Assembly (NCBI RefSeq): GCF_001278075.1 | Contig: NZ_CP011340.1 | Span: forward strand, 7,251,501 to 7,315,500 | Direction: 5' to 3' | Length of the DNA: 64,000 nucleotides | Origin: Streptomyces pristinaespiralis | GTDB lineage: Bacteria; Actinomycetota; Actinomycetes; Streptomycetales; Streptomycetaceae | In this document: piece after piece, positions 50,523 through 60,741 of the stretch | How positions within the stretch are numbered: the first letter of the stretch is position 1 | Layout: each line of letters starts with the position of its first letter | Position numbers and translations under genes: made by a program | Notes under the pieces: generated by a model | Told to the model about the DNA's origin: nothing | Database searches by the model: none | The model's input: only the letters and a program-made list of their open reading frames with translations

Positions 50523-51809
50523 CTACGGAATGACCAGCGAGCAGACCTTGCTGTCGGCGTCGAAGACGCGCAGGTCCCTGATCATCTTGTGTACGAGGTG
50601 GAGATGGCCCTGCTCGTCGGGATGCAGCCCGTCGGCGAGGAGTTCGAGGGGCACCCGGCCGCCGGCCGTCCAGTGCCGGTAGTGGTCGACGAAGACGGTC
50701 CGCTCCTGGTCGGCCACCTCCGCCATGACCTGCGCGTAGCGGTCGAGGCCCACGCGCCCCGGCCAACGTGCGGGATCGACCGGGTTGGGCGACTGGAGCA
50801 CCACGGCGGGCGGGCCGGGCAGCGCGCGGACCGAGCGGATCAGGCTCAGCAGGTTCTGCCGGTAGGTCTCCGGGCCGAGACCGGCCGTGGCGATGTCGTT
50901 GGTGCCGATCATGACCGAGACCACCTGCGGTGAGAACGCCCTGATGCGGCGGTCGAACTCGTTGACCAGGTCGGCGCTGGTGGCGCCGCTGACGCCGGTG
51001 TCGATCACGAAGTCGCGGTTCTTCGGTTTGCCCAGCTCCCAGCGCACCCGCTCCGTCCAGTGCTCCGGGTAGGAGCGCCAACCGTGGGTGTGCAGCGCGC
51101 CGTGGGTGAGGCTGTCGCCGGTGAAGAGCCAGGTGGCGGGGGTGTTGCTGTTCAGGATCGTGGCGATGCGGCCCATGTCCGGCACGTCGGTCCGCACGCT
51201 CTGCGCGCCCAGCTCCGCCTCGGTCAGCACCCGGTCCCACACGGCCGCCCGCTCGATCCTTCCCGTCCAGAACCACTCGCCGCCCGGGTGGTCGCTGTCG
51301 ACGTTGCGCCCGATACCGAGGGTGCTCAGACCACCGATGGAGCGGAAGAAGTGGGGCTGCCGTGTGTCGAAGACGGCCCGGCCGTTGATCCACAGTCGGG
51401 TCCAGGTGCCGTCCACGGTGATCGCGGCGGTGTGGGTGACCCCGTCGTCGTACCGGGTGCGGGTCCTGACGTCGACCAGTACGGCGCCGTTCTCCCGGGC
51501 GGACCACTGGAGGCAGCCCGCACTGAGGTTCAGCGTGATGTTGCTCGAAGGTTCGGCCGGGTCGGAGGCGCTGAGGAGGGTCATCGCCTGACGGTGGCCG
51601 GTGGTGCGGAACGTGACGAGGACGGTGCCCGTGCCGAGAGGGGCGACACGGCCCACGTCGGCGGACAGGTCCACATACTCGGTCCCGTCCAGGTCCACGG
51701 GTGCGGTGTGGTCCACGACGGGCGCGGATGTCGCGGCGGCGGCCCGGCCGCCCAGTGCCGCGACCAGTGCCGTGGTGCCGGTGGCGAGGAGCAGGGAACG
51801 TCTGCGCAC
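50523..51809 (-). CDS. Secreted LamG-like plus SGNH hydrolase, probable sialate O-acetylesterase
   Basis: A 428-residue two-domain secreted protein. Signal peptide with RRRSLLLATG (possible Tat). A concanavalin/LamG-type lectin domain at about 40-210 (GTVLVTFRTTGHRQAMTLLSAS, WFWTGRIERAAVWDRVL) is similar to those fused to sialidases. An SGNH esterase domain at about 225-425 has WLFTGDSLTHG (Ser), VSVMIGTNDIA (Asn) and LLADGLHPDEQGH (Asp, His). Between sialidase and a deacetylase, removal of O-acetyl groups from sialic acid is the natural role. GTG 51809 with GGAGG upstream. Known sialate esterases differ in sequence, so the activity is inferred. Confidence 0.82.
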   Translation of the reverse strand: MRRRSLLLATGTTALVAALGGRAAAATSAPVVDHTAPVDLDGTEYVDLSADVGRVAPLGTGTVLVTFRTTGHRQAMTLLSASDPAEPSSNITLNLSAGCLQWSARENGAVLVDVRTRTRYDDGVTHTAAITVDGTWTRLWINGRAVFDTRQPHFFRSIGGLSTLGIGRNVDSDHPGGEWFWTGRIERAAVWDRVLTEAELGAQSVRTDVPDMGRIATILNSNTPATWLFTGDSLTHGALHTHGWRSYPEHWTERVRWELGKPKNRDFVIDTGVSGATSADLVNEFDRRIRAFSPQVVSVMIGTNDIATAGLGPETYRQNLLSLIRSVRALPGPPAVVLQSPNPVDPARWPGRVGLDRYAQVMAEVADQERTVFVDHYRHWTAGGRVPLELLADGLHPDEQGHLHLVHKMIRDLRVFDADSKVCSLVIP

Positions 51810-51872
51810 GAGAGTGCCTCCGATGGGAGCGGCGAGCCAGGGAGGTCGGCGGGCCCGGCCCGCCGGACACCC

Positions 51873-52853
51873 CTAGTCGGACGGTGTGGCGCCGAACAGC
51901 TCGCGCAGCCACGCCAGTTGTGCGCGCTGGTGGTGACCGCCCCCGCCCTCGTGCCCGTTGAACTCGTAGACACGGACGTCCTTCGGCCCCGCGTACTGGT
52001 GGTACGCCGCGAAGCAGGTGGACGGCGGGCAGATGTCGTCCATCATGGCGATCGAGAACAGCGCGGGAGCGGTGGCGCGCTTGGCGAGCAGTGCGGCGTC
52101 GAAGTAGGAGAGGGTCGTGAAGACCGTCTCCGTGCGGTCGCGGTGCAGCTTCAGGTACTCGGCGATCTCGGTGTACGGCGGACTCGGCGCGATCCGGGCG
52201 CCGCGCCGGAAGTCGCACAGGAACGGGACGTCGGGCATCACTCCGGCGAGGCCCGGCACCAGGCCGGCGACGGCGAGGGAGATGCCGCCGCCCTGGCTGA
52301 TCCCGGTGACGACGATCCGGTCCGGATCGACCGCCGGGTGCGACCGGGCGGCTTCGACGCAGCGCACCGCGTCGGTGAACAGCCGCCGGTAGTAGTGGTC
52401 CTCGGGGCTTTCGATGCCCCGCGTGACGAACCCGGGTACGGCCCCGACGACCGCGCACGGGTCGGGTGTGTCACCCCCGGCAGTCGACCAGCCCTGCCCA
52501 CGGGTGTCCATGACGAGATGGGCGTACCCGGCGGTCGACCAGAGCAGTTGCTCGTGCGGGAGCCCGCGCCCGCGGCCGTAGCCGAGGAACTCCACCACGC
52601 ATCCGAGGGGCTCCACCGCGCCGGCGGGCAGGTGGAGCCAGCCGCGCACGGGTTGGCCGGCGAAGCCGGGCACGGTCACGTCGTAGGTGGTCACGTGCAC
52701 CAGGCCGTTGTCGGTCCGGGTGAACGAGGGTCCGTCCGGTGAACCGGCCGTCTCGCGCAGGGTGCGGGCCCAGAAGGCGTCGAGGTCCGCGGGCTCGGGC
52801 AGTTCGGGCCGGAGCGCCAGAGCTTCGGCGAGGGAGAGGTCCGTCAACGGCAT
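51873..52853 (-). CDS. CE7-family acetyl esterase (acetyl xylan esterase/cephalosporin-C deacetylase type)
   Basis: A 326-residue alpha/beta hydrolase of family CE7. The signature motifs are RGQGWST, the nucleophile elbow GISQGGGIS, the acid in AMMDDICPPST and the His in GHEGGGGHH. No signal peptide, so it should act in the cytoplasm on imported acetylated sugars, unlike its two secreted operon partners. Nothing like a strong ribosome-binding site precedes ATG 52853. It is first in the operon, and the shared GntR operator lies 65 bp upstream. Confidence 0.88.
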   Translation of the reverse strand: MPLTDLSLAEALALRPELPEPADLDAFWARTLRETAGSPDGPSFTRTDNGLVHVTTYDVTVPGFAGQPVRGWLHLPAGAVEPLGCVVEFLGYGRGRGLPHEQLLWSTAGYAHLVMDTRGQGWSTAGGDTPDPCAVVGAVPGFVTRGIESPEDHYYRRLFTDAVRCVEAARSHPAVDPDRIVVTGISQGGGISLAVAGLVPGLAGVMPDVPFLCDFRRGARIAPSPPYTEIAEYLKLHRDRTETVFTTLSYFDAALLAKRATAPALFSIAMMDDICPPSTCFAAYHQYAGPKDVRVYEFNGHEGGGGHHQRAQLAWLRELFGATPSD

Positions 52854-52917
52854 GGAAGGGCCCCAGGGATGAGGAGGGGAGCGGGAGGTGCCGACGGTGC
52901 ATGGGCGTCTCGACAGC

Positions 52918-52931
52918 AGACGTCAGATGTC
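52918..52931. promoter_or_regulatory. GntR operator upstream of the esterase-sialidase operon
   Basis: AGACGTCAGATGTC, identical to the copy at 53823-53836 and one base from that at 48145-48158. Confidence 0.65.
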
Positions 52932-53023
52932 CCGTCGGCAAACGGACCCTAGAGACCGCCGTGGGCGGCCGTCAAGGGTCACGGTCGGGCCTCCCGCTCC
53001 TGGAGCCCCGGGAGCCGTGCCGG

Positions 53024-53755
53024 TCAGCCCTGCCCGGCCGGGCGGGCCTGGGCCTCCGCCAGCCGGCGCCGGACCGGGGCGTAGTGCTCGCCCAGGGCCT
53101 TGGTGAAGCCCGCGATGTCGCCTGACCTGGCGGCGTCGACGATGCTCTGGTGCGCGGCGATCGTCGCCGTCTCGTCGGCGTGCGTGAAGCCGTCGAGGTG
53201 GGGGGCCACGATCGAGTAGACGTCCCAGAAAGCCACGGAGAGCTGGCCGATCAGCTGGTTGCCGAGCGGCGCGACCAGCAGTGCGTGGAACGCCCGGTCG
53301 GCCTCGACGAAGCCCTGCCCGTCGCCGGCTCCGACCTCGCGCATCCGCTGCACCAGGCCGTCGAGGGCGTCGAGCTGGTCCGCGGTCAGCGACGAGACGA
53401 TCCGGTCGGCCATGCCGCGCTCGAACAGTTCCCGCACGTCCACCAGGTCGGCCAGGACCTGGAAGTCGTCGTCGGGGCTGAGCAGTCCGCGGAAGGTCAG
53501 GCTCTCCACCAGGGCGGACAGGCTGAGCCGGCCGACATAGGTGCCGTGGCCGTGGCGCACCTCGACGATGTCGAGGGCGTTGAGGATCTTGACCGCCTCG
53601 CGGACGCTCGACCGGCTCGCTCCGAGGGCCTCGCACAGGGCGGGCTCGGTGGGCAGTGAGTCGCCCGGGCGGAGTTTGTTCTCCAGAATGTACCGCTTGA
53701 TCCCGTCCACGACTTCCTGTCGAAGCAGCTGCCGGCCCGACCGTGCGCCCGGCAT
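53024..53755 (-). CDS. Second GntR/FCD-family regulator
   Basis: A 243-residue regulator with winged helix at about 10-75 (LPTEPALCEALGASRSSVREAVKILN, RHGHGTYVG) and FCD domain to about 235 (DLVDVRELFERGMAD, DRAFHALLVAPLGNQ, HQSIVDAA). ATG 53755 is favoured since GGGGAG lies seven bases upstream; ATG 53827 would make 267 residues but overlaps the operator. Divergent from the ABC transporter operon, with the operator at 53823 between. It shares its overall plan with the regulator at 48250 but is clearly a separate protein; which one reads the common operator is open. Confidence 0.87.
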   Translation of the reverse strand: MPGARSGRQLLRQEVVDGIKRYILENKLRPGDSLPTEPALCEALGASRSSVREAVKILNALDIVEVRHGHGTYVGRLSLSALVESLTFRGLLSPDDDFQVLADLVDVRELFERGMADRIVSSLTADQLDALDGLVQRMREVGAGDGQGFVEADRAFHALLVAPLGNQLIGQLSVAFWDVYSIVAPHLDGFTHADETATIAAHQSIVDAARSGDIAGFTKALGEHYAPVRRRLAEAQARPAGQG

Positions 53756-53787
53756 GTCTGAACTCCCCACCTCTTGACCCCTCTCGC

Positions 53788-53836
53788 TTGTCAAGCTACG
53801 TTCCAACGCTATCAAGGCATCGGACATCTGACGTCT
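53788..53836 (+). promoter_or_regulatory. Promoter and GntR operator of the ABC transporter operon
   Basis: TTGTCA (53788-53793), 16 bp, TATCAA (53810-53815). The operator GACATCTGACGTCT (53823-53836, reverse complement AGACGTCAGATGTC) falls on the expected transcription start, well placed for repression. Confidence 0.65.
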
Positions 53837-53908
53837 GATGGATCCTCGTGAAGAGCGATCACCTTTCCCGCATCCCGATCCACCTCATCTTTCCTGCCTG
53901 GAGGACCC

Positions 53909-55507
53909 GTGTCCGAGCGGAGACCAGCCGGCGTCGAGCGCCGCACCTTCCTGCGATACACCAGCGCCATCGGTGTCGCGACGGCGATCACGGCGGGCCT
54001 TTCCGCCTGCGGAGGCCCGGCTTCCACCGGCGGTGACGGCGGCGCTGCGGCGTCCGACGGCACGGGCACCATCGAGGCGGGCCTCTCCTACGCCCTGTCC
54101 ACCGGCTTCGACCCGATGATCACCTCCGGCGCCACCCCCTACGCCGCCAACATGCACATCTTCGAGGGCCTGGTGGACCTCGACCCGGCCACCCTCGTGG
54201 CCCGGCCCGCGCTCGCCACCGGTATGCCGCAGAAGATCAACGCGACCACCTACCGGGCCACCCTGCGCAAGGGCGCCACCTTCCACGACGGGTCCCCGGT
54301 CACCGCCGACGACGTCGTCTTCAGCTTCCAGCGCGTCCTCGACCCGAAGAACGCGTCGCTCATGGCGCAGTTCGTGCCGTTCGTCGACAAGGTCACCGCC
54401 GTCGACCCGGCCACCGTCGAGTTCAAGCTCAAGTACCCCTTCGCGCTCTTCCCCTCGCGCATATCCGTGGTCCGGATCGTGCCCGAGAAGATCGCCGGCG
54501 CCGACGCCAAGGCCTTCGACGCCAAGCCGGTCGGCACCGGCCCGTACCGCTTCGTCTCCGCCACCCGCGAGGACAAGATCGTCTTCGAGGCGTACGACAA
54601 GTACAACGGCCCGCGCCCCGCCAAGGCCAAGAAGATGATCTGGCGCCTGATGTCGGACCCCTCCGCGCGGGTCAGCGCCATGCAGTCCGGCCGCGTCCAG
54701 GCCATCGAGGACGTGCCGTACATCGACATCAAGGGCCTCGAGGCCAAGCACCGCGTCGAGTCGGTGCAGTCCTTCGGGCTGCTCTTCCTGATGTTCAACA
54801 CCGCCGACAAGCGGTTCGCCGACAAGCGGGTGCGCCAGGCGCTGCACTACGCCCTGGACACCGAGAAGATCATCTCCACCGCCCTGGTCGGCAACGCGTC
54901 CCCGGCGACCGGCTACGTGCCCACCACCCACCCCGACTACCACAAGGCCGCCACGATCTACACGCGCGACGTCGCCAAGGCGAAGAAGCTCCTCGCCGAC
55001 GCCGGCGTGAAGGACCTCTCCTTCACCGTCCTCACCACCGACACCGGCTGGGTCAAGGACGTCGCCCCGATGCTCCAGGAGAGCTGGGAGGCGGCCGGAA
55101 TCAAGGTCAGGCTCGACATCGCCCAGTCCCCGGCCCAGTACGCCAAGGTCGACAAGGGCGACTTCGAGGTCCTCGTCGCCCCCGGCGACCCGTCCGTCTT
55201 CGGCAACGACGCCGACCTGCTGCTGCGCTGGTTCTACTACGGCTTCTGGCCGGAGAAGCGCTACGGCTGGAGCGGCTCCGCCGCCTACAAGCAGGTCAAG
55301 TCGCTGCTCGACAAGGCCGCCCAGGCCGCCGACGAGGCCACCCGCAAGCAGCTGTGGGGACAGGTCACCGACCTGCTCGCGGACGAGGCCGCGCTCTACC
55401 CGATCCTGCACCGCAAGCTGCCCACCGCCTGGGACGAGAAGGCCCTGCCCGGATTCAAGCCGCTGCCGACCACCGGCCTGTCGTTCGTCGATGTCGGCCG
55501 CGCCTGA
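53909..55507 (+). CDS. Substrate-binding lipoprotein of an oligopeptide-family ABC transporter (probable sialic acid)
   Basis: A 532-residue family-5 solute-binding protein. The N-terminus has a twin-arginine stretch (ERRTFLRYTSAIG) and lipobox LSAC, so it is a lipoprotein on the outer face. The DppA/OppA fold is evident: LSTGFDPMITSG, TYRATLRKGATFHDGSPVTADDVVFSF, GTGPYRFV, and VRQALHYALD. Members carry peptides, nickel or sugars; SatA of Haemophilus ducreyi shows that this family can carry sialic acid. Here it sits between the sialidase and a second lyase gene and shares their operator, so sialic acid is the likely cargo. GTG 53909 with GGAGG upstream. Confidence 0.88.
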   Translation: MSERRPAGVERRTFLRYTSAIGVATAITAGLSACGGPASTGGDGGAAASDGTGTIEAGLSYALSTGFDPMITSGATPYAANMHIFEGLVDLDPATLVARPALATGMPQKINATTYRATLRKGATFHDGSPVTADDVVFSFQRVLDPKNASLMAQFVPFVDKVTAVDPATVEFKLKYPFALFPSRISVVRIVPEKIAGADAKAFDAKPVGTGPYRFVSATREDKIVFEAYDKYNGPRPAKAKKMIWRLMSDPSARVSAMQSGRVQAIEDVPYIDIKGLEAKHRVESVQSFGLLFLMFNTADKRFADKRVRQALHYALDTEKIISTALVGNASPATGYVPTTHPDYHKAATIYTRDVAKAKKLLADAGVKDLSFTVLTTDTGWVKDVAPMLQESWEAAGIKVRLDIAQSPAQYAKVDKGDFEVLVAPGDPSVFGNDADLLLRWFYYGFWPEKRYGWSGSAAYKQVKSLLDKAAQAADEATRKQLWGQVTDLLADEAALYPILHRKLPTAWDEKALPGFKPLPTTGLSFVDVGRA

Positions 55508-55523
55508 TCCGGCTCCCTGACCG

Positions 55524-55559
55524 GCCGGGTGCCCGCCTCCTGACGGGCGGGCACCCGGC
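55524..55559 (+). terminator. Strong hairpin between binding-protein and permease genes
   Basis: GCCGGGTGCCCGCC (55524-55537) and GGCGGGCACCCGGC (55546-55559), a perfect 14-bp stem with an 8-nt loop. Probably a partial terminator or mRNA stabiliser that makes the binding protein more abundant than the membrane parts. Confidence 0.7.
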
Positions 55560-55588
55560 CCGGCCTACCAACTCCTAGGAACCCGACC

Positions 55589-56539
55589 ATGGTTGCTTTC
55601 CTCCGGCTCGCGTTGCGGCGTCTCGCGATGATGCCGGTGATGATCCTCGGTATCGCCCTGCTCGTCTTCGTCGTCATGCAGTTCTCCCCGGTCGACCCGG
55701 CGTACAACGCACTCGGCGACAGTGCGAGCCCCGAGGCCCGCGCCGCCTTCGCCGCCGCGCACGGCCTCGACGACCCGCTGCCCCTGCGCTACATCAACTT
55801 CCTCGGGCAGCTGCTCCAGGGCGATCTCGGCGTCACCGTGCCGCCCGGCCAGCCGGTCGCCGACCGGATAGCCGCCGCCTTCCCGCTCACCCTGCAGCTG
55901 ACGATTCTCGGACTCGTCCTGGCCGTGATCCTGGCCGTGGCGCTCGGCGTGACCGGCGCGATGTACCGGGACCGCTGGCCCGACCAGGTGTTCCGCGTGC
56001 TCTCGATGGCCGGGGTGGCCGTCCCGTCCTTCTGGCTCGGGGTGCTGCTCATCCAGCAGTTCGCGCTCAACATGCCGGTCTTCCCGACCGGCGGTTACAC
56101 CAATCCCGCCGACTCGTTCACGGGCTGGCTGCGGACCATGGCCCTGCCGGCGATCTCCCTCGCCGTGCCGGTCGCGGCCTCCCTCGCCCGCCTCGTACGC
56201 ACCTCGATGGTCGCCGAGCTCGACCGCGACTACGTGCGCACCGCCCGCGGCAACGGCCTGCCGCCGTTCCTGGTGGTGCGCTCCGTGCTGCGCAACGCGC
56301 TCGTCACCCCGCTCACCGTGCTCGGCATCAAGGTCGGTTACCTGCTCAGCGGCGCCGTCGTCATCGAGGCGATCTTCGACCTGCCCGGCATGGGCAAGCT
56401 GATCCTCGAAGGCGTCACCGGCGGCGACACCGCGCTCGTCCAGGGAACCGTGCTGATGATCGCCATCGCGTTCCTCGTCGTCAACGTCATCGTCGACCTG
56501 CTCTACCTGCTGGTCAATCCGCGCATCAGGACGGTGTGA
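55589..56539 (+). CDS. ABC transporter permease (DppB type)
   Basis: A 316-residue inner-membrane permease with six helices. It starts with the standard N-terminal helix (RRLAMMPVMILGIALLVFVVMQF SPVDP region), and the ATPase-contact loop is LDRDYVRTARGNGLPPFLVV (EAA motif). GDTALVQGTVLMIAIAFLVVN forms the last helix. Pairs with the next gene's permease half. Confidence 0.92.
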   Translation: MVAFLRLALRRLAMMPVMILGIALLVFVVMQFSPVDPAYNALGDSASPEARAAFAAAHGLDDPLPLRYINFLGQLLQGDLGVTVPPGQPVADRIAAAFPLTLQLTILGLVLAVILAVALGVTGAMYRDRWPDQVFRVLSMAGVAVPSFWLGVLLIQQFALNMPVFPTGGYTNPADSFTGWLRTMALPAISLAVPVAASLARLVRTSMVAELDRDYVRTARGNGLPPFLVVRSVLRNALVTPLTVLGIKVGYLLSGAVVIEAIFDLPGMGKLILEGVTGGDTALVQGTVLMIAIAFLVVNVIVDLLYLLVNPRIRTV

Positions 56540-56540
56540 G

Positions 56541-58549
56541 ATGTTCGCCCCCGGCCGACTCGCCAAGAAACTCTCCCGCCCCGGCGTCCGCTTCAGGACA
56601 CTGCCCGTCACCTCCAAGGTCGCGTTCGCGGTCCTGGTCGTCGTCGTCCTCGGCGCGGTACTCGCGCCCCTGCTCACCCAGAGCCCGCTGGCGACAGGGA
56701 CCCCGGTCCAGTCCCCGGACGCCGACCACTGGTTCGGCACCGACCGGGCCGGCCGCGACGTCTTCGCCCGGGTGGTGCACGGCGCCCGCTACTCGCTGAT
56801 CATCGGGCTCGGCGCGACGGCCGTGGCCCTCGTCGTCGGCGCGGTGCTCGGCTCGATCGCCGCCACCTCCCGCAAACTCGGCGACGAGTCGGTGATGCGC
56901 ACCCTCGACATCGTGATGTCGTTCCCGCCGATCGCGCTCGCCGCGGTGCTCGTCGCCGTGTTCGGCACCAGCATCCCGGTGATCATCTTCACCATCGCCT
57001 TCGTCTACACCCCGTCACTCGCCCGCGTCGTCCGCGCCAACGTCCTCTCCCAGTACGGTGAGGACTACGTCGCCGCGGAGAAGGTCATCGGCGCCCGCCG
57101 CGGCTACATCGTGCTGCGCCACGTCGCGATCAACTGCGCCGCGCCCGTCATGGTGTTCAGCACCGTGATGGTCGCCGACGCGATCATCTTCGAGGCCAGT
57201 CTCTCCTTCATCGGAGCGGGTGTGCAGGACCCCGACCCCAGCTGGGGCAGCGTGCTCGCCTACGGCAGGCAGATCCTGCTGGCCGGCGGCTGGTGGGCGA
57301 CCTTCTTCCCCGGACTCGCCCTGCTGGTCACGGTCCTGGCGCTGAACATCCTCTCCGAGGGCATGACCGACGCCTCCGCCGCACCCGACAAGGCCCGCAG
57401 CGACGGCGGGACCACCCCCGAGGCCGCGCCGGCCACCGTGGCCGTCGAGCCGGTCGAGTCGGTCGAGTCCGTCGAGGACACCCTGGCCGTCGAGGAAGCC
57501 CGGGCCGTCGACGCCTCGCTGGCCAGGCTCGCCGCCCGTATCCAGGAGACCGGGCCCACCATCACCCCGGTACGGGAGGACGTGACCGAACTCCTCGTCG
57601 TACGCGACCTCGCCATCCGCTTCCCGGACCGCTACGGCGACACCCAGGTCGTCGGCGGGATCTCCTTCACCGTCCGCGAGGGCGAGACCCTCGGCCTCGT
57701 CGGCGAGTCCGGCTGCGGCAAGTCCATCACCAGCCTCGCCGTCATGGGCCTGCTCGCCCGCAACGCCGAGGTGAGCGGCGAGATCCTCTACCGAGGAAGG
57801 AACCTGCTGTCCCTGCCGCCGAGGCAGCGGCGGGAACTGATGGGGCCCGAGATCGCCATGGTCTATCAGGACGCGCTCTCCTCCCTGAACCCGTCCGTGC
57901 TCGTCGGCACCCAGCTGCGGCAGCTCACCTCCCGCGGCGGCACCAGGACCCCGGCCGAACTCCTCGACCTGGTCGGCCTGTCACCCGAACGCACCCTGCG
58001 CAGCTACCCGCACGAGCTCTCCGGGGGCCAGCGACAGCGGGTCCTGATCGCCATGGCCCTGTCCCGCAACCCGCGGCTGCTCATCGCCGACGAGCCGACG
58101 ACGGCGCTCGACGTCACCGTGCAGGCCCAGGTCGTCGAGCTGCTGGTGAAGCTGCGCGACGAACTCGGCTTCGCGATGGTGCTGGTCTCCCACGACCTCG
58201 CCCTCGTCGGCGACCTGTCCCACCGCGTCGCCGTCATGTACGCCGGCCAGCTCGCGGAGATAGGCGCCACCCGCTCCGTCCTCGGCGACCCCGCCCACCA
58301 CTACAGCCGTGGCCTCCTCGGCTCCGTCGTCTCCCTGGAGGCCGGCGCCCGGCGACTGCATCAGATCCGCGGTGTGGTCCCCGCGCCCAAGAGCTTCGGC
58401 TCCGGCTGCCGGTTCGCCTCCCGCTGCCCGGCCGCGACCGAGCTCTGCCACACGACCAGGCCCGCCCTCACCGGGCGCGGCGAACGGGACGACCACGGCT
58501 TCGCCTGCCACCACCCGGCAGCGGCAGCCCAGTTGGAGAGGAGTGCCCT

Positions 58550-58553
<4 letters not shown>
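56541..58553 (+). CDS. Fused ABC permease-ATPase (DppC-DppD)
   Basis: A 670-residue fusion. Residues 1-275 are a DppC-type permease (FGTDRAGRDVFARVVHGAR, EDYVAAEKVIGARRGYIV as EAA loop). Residues 276-345 are a Glu/Val/Ala linker with VEPVESVESVED repeats. Residues 350-660 are the ATPase: Walker A GESGCGKS, signature LSGGQRQR, Walker B LLIADEPTTALD, and the C-terminal oligopeptide-type Cys cluster (GCRFASRCPAATELC) that binds an iron-sulfur cluster in DppD-like proteins. These are usually separate genes. ATG 56541 is two bases after the upstream stop. Confidence 0.92.
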
Positions 58554-59562
<1,009 letters not shown>

Positions 59563-59566
<4 letters not shown>

Positions 59567-60510
59567 ACGACCGCGCCCCCCGCTACTCCGGCGTCATCCC
59601 GCCCGTGGTCACACCGCTCACCGAGGACGGTGGCATCGACCGGGCCTCGCTCGAGCGGCTGGTCGGCCACCTGCTGGACGCCGGCGTCACCGGCCTGTTC
59701 GTACTGGGCAGCTCGGGCGAGACCGCCTATCTGACCCCCGACCGGCAGGACGAGGCCGTACGGATCGTCACCGCGACCGCGGGCGGCCAGGTTCCCGTCG
59801 TCGTCGGCGCGATCGAGACGACGACCGACCGGGCCGTCGAGCGCGGACGGGCCGTCACACAACTCGGCGCGGACGCCGTGGTGGCCACCGCGCCGTTCTA
59901 CACCCGCACCGACGCGGCGGAGACCGAGCGGCACTTCCGGCAGGTGGCGGCCGCACTCGACCTGCCGCTGCTCGCCTACGACGTGCCGGTGTGCGTGCAC
60001 AGCAAGCTCGACCCGGACATGCTCCTCGCCCTCGCGGCGGACGGTGTCCTCGCCGGCGTGAAGGACTCCAGCGGCGACGACGGTTCCTTCCGCCGGCTCG
60101 CCCTCGGCGCCCGGGAGCTCCCCGGCTTCTCCGTGCTGACCGGCCACGAGCTGGTCGTCGACGCCATGATGCTGTGCGGCGCTGACGGCGTGGTGCCCGG
60201 CCTCGGCAACGTCGACCCGCACGGCTACGTACGGCTCCACGAGGCGTCGCTGCGCGGCGACTGGGCCGCCGCCAAGGCGGAGCAGGACCGGCTCGTGGCC
60301 CTCTTCGACATCGTCCGCGCGGCCCGTCCCGGCACCGCGTCGGCCACCGCCGCCGGACTCGGCGCGTTCAAGACGGCGCTGACGCTGCTCGGAGTGATCG
60401 CCACGAACGCCGTCAGCGCGCCGATGCGGCGTCTCGACGAGAGCGAGACCGAGGCGATCGCGGGCTGCCTCGAGCGTGCCGGGCTGGCCGGGGTGGCGCC
60501 CGGGAGCTGA
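59563..60510 (+). CDS. Second N-acetylneuraminate lyase/DapA-family aldolase
   Basis: A 315-residue aldolase closely similar to NanA at 47140. Schiff-base Lys in LAGVKDSSGDDGS, Tyr in PLLAYDVPV, loop GSSGETAYLT and GLGNVDPHGY. GTG 59563 overlaps the ATPase stop (GTGA) with AAGGAG upstream, so it is made together with the transporter. The two copies share APFYTRT and the overall plan; they may differ in preference (for example Neu5Ac against Neu5Gc or O-acetylated forms), or one may serve another 2-keto-acid. That cannot be read from sequence. Confidence 0.86.
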
Positions 60511-60654
60511 AGCGGCGGGTCCGGTGGGGACGGGCGGCGGCGGAGCCGGCGGGGCGATCGCCCGGCGACGCCGTACGGCGCAACGCGGCGCACCCGTGCG
60601 TGCTACCCGACGGCGCGGCGCACCGCGCCGCGCCGTGGCCGGAGAGTGCTCTAT

Positions 60655-60686
60655 GGGCGTGTCCGCCCTGATCGCCGGACACGCCC
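60655..60686 (+). terminator. Terminator of the transporter operon
   Basis: GGGCGTGTCCG (60655-60665) and CGGACACGCCC (60676-60686), a perfect 11-bp stem. A second GC hairpin (CGGCGCGG/CCGCGCCG) lies at about 60611-60634. Confidence 0.7.
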
Positions 60687-60741
60687 CCAGCCTCGCCCCG
60701 CCCTGCCGCCCGCGAGTCGGCTTCCCCGCCAGGAGTACCGG

